From Francisella persica ATCC VR-331 (GTDB taxonomy: Bacteria; Pseudomonadota; Gammaproteobacteria; Francisellales; Francisellaceae): 64,000 nucleotides of DNA. Shown in pieces: positions 55,894 to 64,000 of the stretch (within the stretch, counting starts at the first letter, position 1; each line of letters opens with the position of its first letter). The stretch spans positions 372,001 to 436,000 of the forward strand of contig NZ_CP013022.1 of the NCBI RefSeq assembly GCF_001653955.1, read 5' to 3'. A program made the position numbers and the translations under genes. The notes under the pieces were generated by a model. The model saw only the letters and a list, made by a program, of their open reading frames with translations. It was not told the origin of the DNA and searched no databases.

Positions 55894-56236
55894 TTTTTGC
55901 CTAACAAAGCAAAATATCCTTGATAAAAGTGAGATTCAACAAGCTTTTGATAGCGTAGAGAACAAATTAAGCACACTACACTTTACATTTCTTTTAGGCA
56001 AAAGAAGCATAAAAGAAGCCGGTTTGTGCATGATCTTGACAAAAAAAAACATAAAAAAAGCTACCAAAAGAAATCTTTGTAGAAGAGTAATTAAAGAATC
56101 GTTTCGCTTGCACAAAGGGCTCTTAGATCACAAAAGCTTGATAGTGCTGAGTAAAAAAACAACAGATCAAGCTACTAAGGAAGAGTTGTGGCAGTCTATA
56201 ACAGAATTCGAATACTTTTTAAAAGAATTATGCTAG
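55883..56236 (+). CDS. rnpA: Ribonuclease P protein component
   Basis: This protein of about 117 residues assists the RNase P RNA in maturing tRNA 5' ends. The conserved core is [20 protein letters not shown] and the RNR motif region [17 protein letters not shown], the RNA-binding part of the family. The start is uncertain: I use TTG 55883, giving [10 protein letters not shown] and overlapping rpmH by 11 bases; a GTG at 55835 would add 16 residues inside rpmH and look unlike the family. The end overlaps yidD. Overlap of rnpA with rpmH occurs in other bacteria. Confidence 0.88.
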   Translation: MLHNFCLTKQNILDKSEIQQAFDSVENKLSTLHFTFLLGKRSIKEAGLCMILTKKNIKKATKRNLCRRVIKESFRLHKGLLDHKSLIVLSKKTTDQATKEELWQSITEFEYFLKELC

Positions 56237-56466
56237 TTCTTTTTGTGACACTAATTAGCCTCTATCGCTACTTTATCAGTCCTTTCATACCTATTAGATG
56301 CAGATATTATCCAACTTGTTCAGAATATGCTCTAGAAGCTCTGAAAACTCATGGTATACTAAATGGATTGTACTTAACTACACGTAGACTCTTAAGGTGT
56401 CATCCACTCTCAAAAAGAGCTTACTACGACCCAGTTCCTTGTAAAATAAAAAAGGTTAAAAAATAA
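56188..56466 (+). CDS. yidD: Membrane protein insertion efficiency factor YidD
   Basis: This small membrane-associated protein has one hydrophobic/amphipathic N-terminal segment and the family Cys motif CRYYPTCSEYALEALKTHG followed by RCHPLSKRAYYDPVP. It assists YidC in inserting inner-membrane proteins. The start is either GTG 56188, which has a good ribosome site (AAGGA) and overlaps rnpA by 49 bases, or ATG 56230, which gives the more usual N-terminus [19 protein letters not shown]. It sits directly before yidC, as in most gammaproteobacteria. Confidence 0.9.
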   Translation: MAVYNRIRILFKRIMLVLFVTLISLYRYFISPFIPIRCRYYPTCSEYALEALKTHGILNGLYLTTRRLLRCHPLSKRAYYDPVPCKIKKVKK

Positions 56467-56469
56467 ACA

Positions 56470-58125
56470 ATGAAAGCTAATCATATAAGAATATTACTGT
56501 TAGTCACAATAGCAATAATGTTTATCTCATTGATGGGAAAATGGAAGCAAACATTCCCTCCTACTGATACTAAACAGCAAACATCAGAAACACAAAACAA
56601 TAGTCACTACGACGATATAGACCCAAACACAAACACTAATGTAACTGTGACTGATGCAAAAAAATCTCTAGCTAAAGAAACTAATTTTTCTAAATATAAT
56701 AATGCTAAAATTATCACGATTAATACTGGCGTTTTCAAGAATTTGAAAGTTAGTCTACTAGATGGTGCAATAATATCAGCGTCATTAAAGGACTATAGTG
56801 TCAGTCTTTATGATAAGACTCCAATGAATCTACTTACAGATAAACCAGGTTCTGAATATATTGCTAAGAGCACGGTAGTTATAAATAAGCAGCCTATCAG
56901 CATCAACTTCGAAGACCAAGGTATCAAAACTGAAAGTGGTAAACATATTCTAACTTTAACTGGTAACGCCGATGGCTTACAAGTAACTAGAACTTATACC
57001 TTTGATGATACTAAATACAATATAACAGTATCACAAAGTATCACAAACACAACATCAGCACCAGTTAATTTCATCGTTGATGACTCACTTACTAGAGATT
57101 TTGATCCTGCTGGTGATAGCTTTAGTTTACTAAATGCTCATAGCTATACTTTTAAAGGTGTTGCATACTCTACAGCTAAAGATAGCTTCAGAAAAGAATC
57201 CTTCAAAGACATCTCAAAAACTAATGGTCAGCCAACAGTTATAAATAGTAATGGTCAAGGTTGGGTTGCGTTTTTACAACATTATTTTGTGAGTGCTTGG
57301 ATACCACAATCTACTAATGCAAAAATCTATTATAAGAACCTAAATGGTGATGTATTTGAGGCAGGAGCATTTACAGGCGCTACAATAGCACCAAACCAAT
57401 CAGAAAATATCTCTTCTATTTTGTATACTGGTCCAATAATCAAGGATAACTTAGTAGACTTAGCACCAAATCTAGAAAAAACTCTTGACTATGGAATGTT
57501 GTCTTTCTTCTCAGAAATAATTTTCTGGGTTATGAATCATATACATTCTCTAGTTGGTAACTGGGGCTTAGCAATTATTTTAGTAACTTGTTTAATTAAG
57601 CTTATTTTCTATCCTCTTTCTACAAAGAGCTATCGTTCTATAGCAAAAATGAAAATGCTACAGCCTAGAATTAAACGTTTACAAGAAACATACAAAGATG
57701 ATCGTCAAGTTCTAGGTAAAAAAATGATGGAACTGTATAAAGAGGAGAAAGTAAACCCACTTAGCGGCTGTCTACCTATGCTTATACAGATTCCTATTTT
57801 CATCTCATTGTACTGGGTATTACTTGAATCTGTAGAACTAAGACAAGCTCCTTTCATCTTCTGGATTCATGATCTATCGATGAAAGATCCTTATTTTGTA
57901 CTTCCGGTGCTAATGGGATTATCAATGTTTTTACAACAAAAATTATCACCAGCTCCTGCTGATCCTATGCAAGCAAAGGTAATGATGTTCTTACCAATAG
58001 TATTTACATTCTTATTTGCATCATTCCCATCTGGTCTAGTGCTATACTGGCTGACAAACAACTTAATCAGTATTTCACAACAGTGGATTATTACAAGACA
58101 TTATCAGGCTACTCATAAAAAATAA
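56470..58125 (+). CDS. yidC: Membrane protein insertase YidC
   Basis: This 551-residue inner-membrane protein inserts membrane proteins alone or with SecYEG. The proteobacterial form is seen: an N-terminal anchor (about residues 6-23), a large periplasmic domain (about 60-340), and the conserved five-helix core from about 345 with GNWGLAIILVTCLIKLIFYP, the cytoplasmic hairpin MKMLQPRIKRLQETYKDDRQ, then NPLSGCLPMLIQIPIFISLYWV. The hydrophilic groove Arg in this family lies in the first core helix region. It starts 3 bases after yidD and is followed by an acyltransferase 6 bases on. Confidence 0.96.
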   Translation: MKANHIRILLLVTIAIMFISLMGKWKQTFPPTDTKQQTSETQNNSHYDDIDPNTNTNVTVTDAKKSLAKETNFSKYNNAKIITINTGVFKNLKVSLLDGAIISASLKDYSVSLYDKTPMNLLTDKPGSEYIAKSTVVINKQPISINFEDQGIKTESGKHILTLTGNADGLQVTRTYTFDDTKYNITVSQSITNTTSAPVNFIVDDSLTRDFDPAGDSFSLLNAHSYTFKGVAYSTAKDSFRKESFKDISKTNGQPTVINSNGQGWVAFLQHYFVSAWIPQSTNAKIYYKNLNGDVFEAGAFTGATIAPNQSENISSILYTGPIIKDNLVDLAPNLEKTLDYGMLSFFSEIIFWVMNHIHSLVGNWGLAIILVTCLIKLIFYPLSTKSYRSIAKMKMLQPRIKRLQETYKDDRQVLGKKMMELYKEEKVNPLSGCLPMLIQIPIFISLYWVLLESVELRQAPFIFWIHDLSMKDPYFVLPVLMGLSMFLQQKLSPAPADPMQAKVMMFLPIVFTFLFASFPSGLVLYWLTNNLISISQQWIITRHYQATHKK

Positions 58126-58131
58126 ATATAC

Positions 58132-59031
58132 ATGAATAAATCTCTACTTAAACCAAAATATTGGGGTGTATGGATTGTAATCTGGATTGCAAAGATTACA
58201 GTAAATATACTTCCATACAAAATACTAATGCATCTTGCAGTTGCTATTAGCTACTTAGCAAAGCCACTACTCAAAAAACGCCAACAAATAGCCGTAACTA
58301 ATCTTAAGATTGCTTTCCCTGAAAAATCATATCAAGAAATAAAAAAACTAGCCGACGCAAGTTACAAATCAGCAAGTATGGCTGGTTTTGAAAGTCTAAT
58401 TGCATGGTTTATGACCAAAAAGAATTTTAGCAAAATCCCTTTTGATAACGATCTAAGATCATTTGATGAAATTCATTATGATAAAGATAAAACCCTTCTG
58501 GTACTAGGTTTTCATTTTCACTGCCTTGAGATAGCTGGTCGCTATATCGGTGAGAACTACAGTCCTTTTACTGTAATGTACCAATATCATAAAAACCCTC
58601 TGATGGAATACATCATTACATCATCTCGCAAAAAGTATGTTAGTGAATGTTTTCAAAGAAAAAATATCATTGCGGTTATCAAAAGCTTAAAAAGAAAAGT
58701 TTCATTGTGGTATGCTCCAGATCAGGATTTTAGAGAACATATGGTTTTTTCACCATTTTTTGGCAAGCTTTGTACAACCCTAACCGTAACACCATGGTTA
58801 GCAAAAAAAACAAACGCTACTGTTATTCCAGCCTACTATATCAGAAAGCCAGATCTCTCTGGATATAGAATTATAACCGGAGAGCCTATAACATTTAGCG
58901 GCGATGAATCCAAAGATGCTTTATTAACGAACAAAACTCTTGAGGAAATAATTAAAAAACACCCGGAACAATATCTATGGCAACATCGTCGATATAAAAC
59001 AAGGCCGCCAGGCGAAGAAAAAATTTATTAG
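58132..59031 (+). CDS. Lipid A late acyltransferase, LpxL/HtrB-like, first copy
   Basis: This 299-residue inner-membrane-associated enzyme belongs to the LpxL/LpxM family, which adds secondary acyl chains to lipid A. There is one N-terminal anchor helix (about residues 11-40). The catalytic HX4E motif is H128-F-H-C-L-E133, followed by the conserved WYAPDQDF and YRKPDLSGYRI-type region, and it ends WQHRRYKTRPPGE. The gene begins 6 bases after yidC. A second, clearly related gene follows 60 bases on, so the pair arose by duplication. Which acyl chain each adds cannot be told from sequence. Confidence 0.9.
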   Translation: MNKSLLKPKYWGVWIVIWIAKITVNILPYKILMHLAVAISYLAKPLLKKRQQIAVTNLKIAFPEKSYQEIKKLADASYKSASMAGFESLIAWFMTKKNFSKIPFDNDLRSFDEIHYDKDKTLLVLGFHFHCLEIAGRYIGENYSPFTVMYQYHKNPLMEYIITSSRKKYVSECFQRKNIIAVIKSLKRKVSLWYAPDQDFREHMVFSPFFGKLCTTLTVTPWLAKKTNATVIPAYYIRKPDLSGYRIITGEPITFSGDESKDALLTNKTLEEIIKKHPEQYLWQHRRYKTRPPGEEKIY

Positions 59032-59091
59032 TATTTATGATTGCCAAAGTGTATGTTAAAATATCAGTAGCGTTTGAATGTTAAGAAACAA

Positions 59092-60015
59092 ATGAATAAT
59101 AACAAGCTTAGTCCTAAAAATTGGGGGATTTGGATTGTAGTTGGTATAATGAACTGCGGCTCTAAATTACCTCTGTTTACTCATAAATACATAGTTTTAG
59201 CTATTGGATTTATCATTAAACCTTTTTTAAAAGGTCGGAATGATATCACTCGGGAAAACCTTAAGATAGCATTTCCTGAGAAATCTAATAAAGAAATAAA
59301 AAAACTAGTTAAAAAAAGTTATTATTCTATGGTACTATCTGGGGCTGAGACCACAGCAGCATGGTTTCTTTCTAAAAAAAGGTTTAATAAGATAGAGTTT
59401 GAATGGGAATCAGGCTCTAGGGAAAGATTCGAAAAATATCACAACGACCCTGAAAAAAAACTAATTATCTTAGGTTTTCACTTTCATTGTATCGAGATAA
59501 TTGGTAGATATATGGGGCAAGAGTTCCCACCTTTTACAGTAATGTATCAAAAAAATAGTAATGACCTTATAGAAGATTTAATTAAAGAATATCGTGAAAG
59601 AAGTCTGTACAAATGTCTTGACAGTAAAAACTTTGTTTCTGTGATTAGAAGTCTAAAAAAAGGTTATACGATGTGGTACGCTCCTGATCAAGACTTTGGC
59701 TTAGAAAGCACTGGATTAGAAAATTCAGTGTTTGCTCCTTTCTTTGGAAAATTATGCTCGACTTTAACTGTGACTCCTTGGCTTGCACAAAAGACAGGAG
59801 CTATTGTAATTCCTGCATACTATGTTAGAGAAAAATGTCTAAAAAAATATAAAATAGTTACTGGAGAACCTTTCGGGTTTACAGGAGACGCCTATAAAGA
59901 TGCTGAAATGACAAATAAATTCCTAGAGGATGCTGTAAGAAAATATCCAGAACAATACTTGTGGCAACATCGTCGCTACAGAACTAGACCAAACGGCGAG
60001 CCTCAAATATATTAG
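59092..60015 (+). CDS. Lipid A late acyltransferase, LpxL/HtrB-like, second copy
   Basis: This 307-residue paralogue of the preceding protein shares the same layout: an anchor helix at the N-terminus (PKNWGIWIVVGIM), the catalytic HX4E at H130 and E135 (GFHFHCIEIIGRYMG), WYAPDQDFGLE, and the ending LWQHRRYRTRPNGEPQIY. Compared with the first copy it has small insertions after residue 105 and around the DQDF segment (GLESTGLENSV). I chose ATG 59092; an in-frame TTG lies 6 codons earlier. It precedes a pilin gene by 11 bases and may be part of the same transcript. Confidence 0.9.
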   Translation: MNNNKLSPKNWGIWIVVGIMNCGSKLPLFTHKYIVLAIGFIIKPFLKGRNDITRENLKIAFPEKSNKEIKKLVKKSYYSMVLSGAETTAAWFLSKKRFNKIEFEWESGSRERFEKYHNDPEKKLIILGFHFHCIEIIGRYMGQEFPPFTVMYQKNSNDLIEDLIKEYRERSLYKCLDSKNFVSVIRSLKKGYTMWYAPDQDFGLESTGLENSVFAPFFGKLCSTLTVTPWLAQKTGAIVIPAYYVREKCLKKYKIVTGEPFGFTGDAYKDAEMTNKFLEDAVRKYPEQYLWQHRRYRTRPNGEPQIY

Positions 60016-60026
60016 GGCTTTTATAA

Positions 60027-60434
60027 ATGTTAGATAAAAAAGGCTTTTCTTTAGTTGAATTAATGGTAGTAATAGCAATCATAGCTATTCTTGCATCTAT
60101 AGGTATACCTATATATAACAACTATCTACTAAGAAACCACCGTAGTGAAGCAACATCAGAAATATTATCTGCTGCAAGTGCCGCTGATAATTATGAAATC
60201 CGCTATGGTTATTTTCCTTCAGGGAGTAACATCAGTAGTTTTTATCACGCAAATACACAAAATAATTATTATAACCTTACGTATTGTTCTGGAGAACAAC
60301 AATGCCCTAATGTAAGCTATGCAATAACAGCTACAGCACAAGGCGCACAAACAGCTGATACACCATGTACACATATTGAGATTGAGGTTAATGGTGGCAT
60401 AGTTAATAAAACCCCTGCTGAATGTTGGAATTAA
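60027..60434 (+). CDS. Type IV pilin-like protein
   Basis: This 135-residue protein has the class III prepilin leader MLDKKG^FSLVE, with cleavage by the prepilin peptidase expected after G6 and the conserved Glu at mature position 5 (E11). The hydrophobic helix [20 protein letters not shown] follows. The mature domain has a possible C-terminal disulfide loop (C near residue 90 and C in AECW near the end). It could be a major or minor pilin or a pseudopilin; no other pilus gene is adjacent. It lies directly behind the acyltransferases and before efp. Francisella species are known to carry several unlinked pilin genes of this kind. Confidence 0.88.
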   Translation: MLDKKGFSLVELMVVIAIIAILASIGIPIYNNYLLRNHRSEATSEILSAASAADNYEIRYGYFPSGSNISSFYHANTQNNYYNLTYCSGEQQCPNVSYAITATAQGAQTADTPCTHIEIEVNGGIVNKTPAECWN

Positions 60435-60472
60435 TTTATTTTATTATAAAAACACGTTGAGGATTATTTAAA

Positions 60473-61042
60473 ATGGCTAGTTATAGTACTAATGAGTTTA
60501 AAGGTGGCTTAAAAGTTTTAATTGACGGTAATCCAATGGTTATAGTTGAGAATGAGTTTGTCAAGCCTGGTAAAGGTCAAGCATTTAATAGAGTTAAGCT
60601 TAAAAACTTGCTTAATAACAGAGTAGTTGAAAAAACTTTTAAATCTGGTGAATCTGTAGAAGCCGCAGATGTAGAGGAACTAACAACTATATATTCATAC
60701 TTTGATGGCGATAGCTATGTATTTATACACCCTGAGACATTTGAGCAATATATGGTTTCTGAAGAAGCTCTTGGTGAGACAAAAAAATGGCTTAAAGATC
60801 AAGATGAATATAAAGTAGTTCTTTTTAATGGTCAGATTATTTCAATTATTGCGCCAAATTTTGTAAACCTTGAGATCGTAGAAACAGATCATGGTTTAAA
60901 AGGTGATACTGCTGGAACAGGAGGTAAACCTGCAACACTATCAACTGGTGCTGTTATTAGAGTTCCTCTTTTTGTACAAACTGGTGAGGTTATAAAAGTT
61001 GATACGAGAACATCAACTTATGTATCCAGAGTCAAGGATTAA
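60473..61042 (+). CDS. efp: Elongation factor P
   Basis: This 189-residue factor relieves ribosome stalling at proline stretches. The domain I loop reads [16 protein letters not shown] with K34, the residue beta-lysylated by EpmA/EpmB in enterobacteria; whether that modification happens here is not shown in this window. Domains II and III are complete ([20 protein letters not shown]; ending [12 protein letters not shown]). The start is preceded by GAGGA. It is followed by orn after 2 bases, so the pair is likely co-transcribed. Confidence 0.96.
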   Translation: MASYSTNEFKGGLKVLIDGNPMVIVENEFVKPGKGQAFNRVKLKNLLNNRVVEKTFKSGESVEAADVEELTTIYSYFDGDSYVFIHPETFEQYMVSEEALGETKKWLKDQDEYKVVLFNGQIISIIAPNFVNLEIVETDHGLKGDTAGTGGKPATLSTGAVIRVPLFVQTGEVIKVDTRTSTYVSRVKD

Positions 61043-61044
61043 GC

Positions 61045-61578
61045 ATGCAATCAGATAATCTAATTTGGATTGATCTTGAAATGACAGGTCTTGATGTTGA
61101 TAACTGTAGAATTATCGAAATAGCCTCAATTATTACCAATAAAGACCTGAATATAATTGCTGAAGCTGAGCCAATTGCAATCTATCAACCTAATGAAGTT
61201 TTAGCCACTATGAATGAGTGGTGTATAAAAAATCATGGTGAAACAGGTCTTACACAAAGAGTTAAAGATAGTGAAATCTCTACAGAAGCTGCAGAACAAC
61301 AGGTCTTAGAATTTATAAAAAAGTTTGTACCGTACCAAAGCTCACCTTTATGCGGTAATTCAATTTGGCAAGACAGGAGATTTCTTGCAAAATATATGCC
61401 AAAGATAGATGATTACTGTCACTATAGAATGCTAGATGTCACGACCCTAAAACTACTTAATCAGTATTGGGGCGATGGTAAAGTTTTTGAGAAAAAAAAT
61501 ACTCATAAAGCTTTAGATGATATTCGTGAATCAATTGCTGAGCTGAAATTTTACCGACAAAAACTTTTATCAATTTAA
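61045..61578 (+). CDS. orn: Oligoribonuclease
   Basis: This 177-residue DEDDh exonuclease degrades 2-5-nucleotide RNA fragments to mononucleotides, the last step of RNA turnover and also of c-di-GMP breakdown. The catalytic residues are visible in LIWIDLEMTGLD, in QDRRFLAKYMP and in HKALDDIRESI near the C-terminus (His/Asp pair). It is about the usual length (180). It follows efp after 2 bases, and after it about 740 bases contain a remnant and the feoB control region. Confidence 0.96.
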   Translation: MQSDNLIWIDLEMTGLDVDNCRIIEIASIITNKDLNIIAEAEPIAIYQPNEVLATMNEWCIKNHGETGLTQRVKDSEISTEAAEQQVLEFIKKFVPYQSSPLCGNSIWQDRRFLAKYMPKIDDYCHYRMLDVTTLKLLNQYWGDGKVFEKKNTHKALDDIRESIAELKFYRQKLLSI

Positions 61579-61589
61579 AAATTATAACA

Positions 61590-62140
61590 AATGAAAAATA
61601 CTATTTTATATTATTAATAAGACTGTTAGCTTATTAGTAGCTAGTTGTATGATGCACCATCTTGGTATATCTGATGAGATATGGCAAAAAACGACTCTGC
61701 AGCAACAAGCAGCTGAAGCATACCAAAATCAGATATTGACTGATGATAAACAAATAACTCAAGAATTAGCTTATAAACAACAACAGCGCAAAATAGCTGA
61801 TACCAAGGCAAAAACCCAAGACACGACAAGCATACCAGATGTATCATTCATAGTGATAAATATCAAGCATTTATCAATGATCGGAATAATGATACTCAAG
61901 CATCTTTAGTTTTGATGCGATAAAATATAAAGTTGCGACCGCTATTTTAACTTATTATCGCAATAATGATCAGTTCTTCAGTAACACTCAAAAGCTCTAT
62001 ATTTCATTTATAGTGACTCAAATAAAAATATATAATAATGAGAATGCTTTTTCAGATGTTTGCTCAAAAATAACTGCAACTTTACCACAATCAAAAAGGT
62101 ATTAAGGTAAAGTTATCTTCAGTAATTAATAAAAGCTTAT
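61590..62140 (+). pseudogene. Decayed lipoprotein gene
   Basis: After an ATG near 61590 the signal segment is shifted, giving SLLVASCMMHHLGISDEIWQ with a possible lipobox VASC at about 61645. A piece open from 61649 reads TTLQQQAAEAYQNQILTDDK and continues with Gln/Lys-rich helices, then shifts into DKYQAFINDRNNDTQASLVL and FDAIKYKVATAILTYYRNND. The protein was probably a helical lipoprotein of about 160 residues. Frame breaks show that it is dead. I do not recognise the family. Confidence 0.5.
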
Positions 62141-62216
62141 GCTTAATGTGACATAATTTATAATGATAACCATATAGTCATAACATTAAGCATTCAAACA
62201 TCGTAATAAAATATTT

Positions 62217-62235
62217 AATAATAATTATCATTATT
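62217..62235 (+). promoter_or_regulatory. Fur-box-like operator of feoB
   Basis: The 19-base sequence AATAATAATTATCATTATT matches the Fur consensus (GATAATGATAATCATTATC) at 15 of 19 positions. A TATAAT (62263-62268) lies between it and the feoB ATG, so an iron-loaded Fur dimer here could repress feoB. The match rests on sequence alone in very AT-rich DNA. Confidence 0.6.
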
Positions 62236-62318
62236 ATATCTACCAATTAATAATAATTTTGATATAATCATCCCACATTCTTTAGAGAATCTATACTATA
62301 AATCCCTGAGAACTTATT

Positions 62319-64000
62319 ATGAAATATGCTTTAGTTGGCAATCCAAATTGCGGTAAGACAACAATTTTTAACGCCCTGACAGGACTTAACCAAAAAGTTG
62401 GTAACTGGTCTGGAGTAACCGTTGATAAAAAAATAGGTTTTTTAAACTCAAAAGATAAAAAAATTGAAGTCGTTGATATTCCGGGAATTTATTCATTATC
62501 AGTATCAGATGCAAACTCTATTGATGAAAAAATAGCTTATTCTTTCATAGTTAAAGAAAAACCAAATGCTATTATTAATGTTGTTGATGCTTCTAATTTA
62601 AATAGAAGTCTTTATCTAACTATGCAGCTTATTGAGCTTGGGCTACCGGTTATATTAGTGGTTAATATGATCGATGTTGCAAATAAAAAAGGGTTAATTA
62701 TCCACTATGATAAATTAGAGAAGACACTAGGTTGTAAGATTTTACCAAGTGTTGCTGCAAAAGGTATTGGTATCAAAGAGTTAAAAGAGACCCTAGCAGA
62801 TCAGCAAAAAGTCTCTAGTTTTAACCTAAAAAGTTACTATCCAGAGTTAGTCTCTAATTTAGAGCAACAAATAACTACACTAAGAAATTATGATATTGGT
62901 AGTCTATGGCTTGCTACTGAACTACTTGATGGTAGAGAGCTACAACTATCACAAGAGATCACAGATAGTCAATTAGATCAGCTAAAGATTTCCTTTCAAG
63001 CAAAACCTCAAATTGATGTTGCTAAATTTAGATATAATGCTGTCGCTGAAATTGTAGCTAGCATTACTGAAAATAAAAAGGTTTCTCGCTTTAACTTTAC
63101 CAAAACTCTCGATGCACTTTGCATGAATAAATATTTAGGGATACCAATATTTTTATTGATGATGTATCTGATGTTTTTATTTTCAATTACATTAGGTGGG
63201 GCAATACAGCCAATGTTCGATGATTTATCTCATGCTATTTTTGTGGATGGCTTGGCATATTACTCAAATATACTGGGTCTACCTACACCTGTTACAGGTA
63301 TTCTTGCAAATGGCTTCGGGACAGGTATCAATACCGTACTAGGATTTATTCCTCAAATTGGTTTTTTATTTATATTTTTATCAATACTAGAAGACTCTGG
63401 CTATATGTCTAGAGCTGCTTTTGTTATGGATAGATTCATGCAATCGATTGGTTTATCTGGTAGAGCTTTTGTGCCACTAATTGTTGGCTTTGGTTGCAAT
63501 GTCGCTTCGATTATGGCAGCTAGAACTTTAGAAATACGCAAAGATCGATTGATGACTTTAATGATGTCGCCATTTATGTCTTGTGGTGCAAGGCTTGCGA
63601 TATTCTCGGTATTTGCTAGTGCATTCTTTCCTCATAATGGCGCTACTATAATATTCTTGCTATATTTATCCGGAATAATTGGAGCTATAATTACTGGTTA
63701 CATTATTAAATTAACATTTTTTAAAGGTGACACAGCACCATTTATTTTGGATATTCCAAACTATCATACGCCATCATTTAAAACAGTGATAATCTATAGC
63801 TGGAATAGACTAAAGTCATTCTTAATTAGAGCTGGTAAAGTTATTGTTCCTGTAGCTATAATTGTCGGTAGCTTAAATAGTATATATATTGGCAATAAAA
63901 CCACAGCACTTGAATATGTTGGTAAAAAAATCACGCCAATTCTAAACCCTATGGGTATAAATGATAATAACTGGCCAGCAACTGTAGGCCTAATAACTGG
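62319..64000 (+). CDS. feoB: Ferrous iron transporter FeoB (5' part; runs off the right edge)
   Basis: The frame is open from ATG 62319 to the edge, giving about 560 residues. FeoB is a large inner-membrane Fe(II) importer with an N-terminal GTPase. The G1 motif is GNPNCGKTT, G2 NWSGVTVDKK, G3 DIPGIYSL and G4 NMID. After a helical insert (about 170-265), the membrane part begins near 270 with LGIPIFLLMMYLMFLFSITLGG. It contains two Gate-like segments, including SRAAFVMDRFMQSIGLSGRA and GFGCNVASIMAARTL with its Cys. No feoA precedes it; whether feoA follows is outside the window. A Fur-box-like site sits about 85 bases upstream. Confidence 0.96.
   Translation, partial: MKYALVGNPNCGKTTIFNALTGLNQKVGNWSGVTVDKKIGFLNSKDKKIEVVDIPGIYSLSVSDANSIDEKIAYSFIVKEKPNAIINVVDASNLNRSLYLTMQLIELGLPVILVVNMIDVANKKGLIIHYDKLEKTLGCKILPSVAAKGIGIKELKETLADQQKVSSFNLKSYYPELVSNLEQQITTLRNYDIGSLWLATELLDGRELQLSQEITDSQLDQLKISFQAKPQIDVAKFRYNAVAEIVASITENKKVSRFNFTKTLDALCMNKYLGIPIFLLMMYLMFLFSITLGGAIQPMFDDLSHAIFVDGLAYYSNILGLPTPVTGILANGFGTGINTVLGFIPQIGFLFIFLSILEDSGYMSRAAFVMDRFMQSIGLSGRAFVPLIVGFGCNVASIMAARTLEIRKDRLMTLMMSPFMSCGARLAIFSVFASAFFPHNGATIIFLLYLSGIIGAIITGYIIKLTFFKGDTAPFILDIPNYHTPSFKTVIIYSWNRLKSFLIRAGKVIVPVAIIVGSLNSIYIGNKTTALEYVGKKITPILNPMGINDNNWPATVGLIT

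Noticed and set aside
1-64000. tRNA, rRNA, CRISPR arrays and intact insertion sequences
   Set aside because: I looked for T-loop-like GTTCGANTC blocks, regularly spaced repeats and transposase motifs on both strands and found none convincing.

Overview
This window is AT-rich, densely coded DNA from a gammaproteobacterium. The proteins and gene order look like Francisella, most likely the F. tularensis group. The pointers are the secB-recA-recX cluster, rpmH-rnpA-yidD-yidC followed by two lpxL-like acyltransferases and a lone type IV pilin next to efp, a free-standing rpsT with a TTG start, and many decayed genes with frameshifts and stops. This assignment comes from recognising families, not from a search. 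I saw no rRNA, tRNA, CRISPR array or intact insertion sequence.

Layout. 1-900: 5' part of a Na+/H+ antiporter (minus). 2128-5262: a two-gene ABC importer with no binding protein. 5394-5561: a small zinc-finger protein. 6395-10167 (minus): hemC, an acyl-protein-thioesterase-like esterase and an RNase II-type exonuclease; a 340-base gap here carries several DnaA-box-like sites. 10223-10990: a GT32 glycosyltransferase. 11010-12779: aspS. 13743-18450 (minus): ackA-pta-aldehyde dehydrogenase. 18554-23315 (minus): ssb, recX, recA, secB, a YibN-like rhodanese protein, skp and an S49 protease. 25945-30022 (plus): an FMN riboswitch followed by ribD-ribE-ribBA-ribH-def. 30118-35570: a lipoprotein, mnmA, lepA, rpsT, bamE and diaA. 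37333-44283: yggS-rsmG, an aromatic amino-acid permease, a DUF1275 membrane protein with a small upstream ORF, a nitroreductase, and a Pit phosphate transporter with its PhoU-like partner. 46259-51295 (minus): a HAD phosphatase, an RCC1-repeat exported protein coupled to a PLD/helicase/DUF3427 protein, and a tandem universal stress protein. 52029-55095 (minus): aroE, murC and rsmI. 55759-61578 (plus): rpmH, rnpA, yidD, yidC, two LpxL-like acyltransferases, a pilin, efp and orn. 62319-end: feoB behind a Fur-box-like sequence.

Between the intact genes lie about fifteen gene remnants. They include a thiamine-diphosphate decarboxylase, several MFS transporters, LysR regulators, cytochrome b561, pxpB, an FKBP-type isomerase and lipoproteins. 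Two are unusual. One is a lipoprotein-like remnant that carries, in frame, a 50-base copy of an internal piece of the adjacent hemC. The other is an open reading frame fusing an MFS transmembrane segment to a ZapE/AFG1 ATPase fragment.

The candidates most worth follow-up are the RCC1 + PLD-helicase-DUF3427 pair, the 39-codon ORF with a possible ribosome-site-sequestering hairpin ahead of the DUF1275 gene, the DnaA-box cluster, and the hemC patch.
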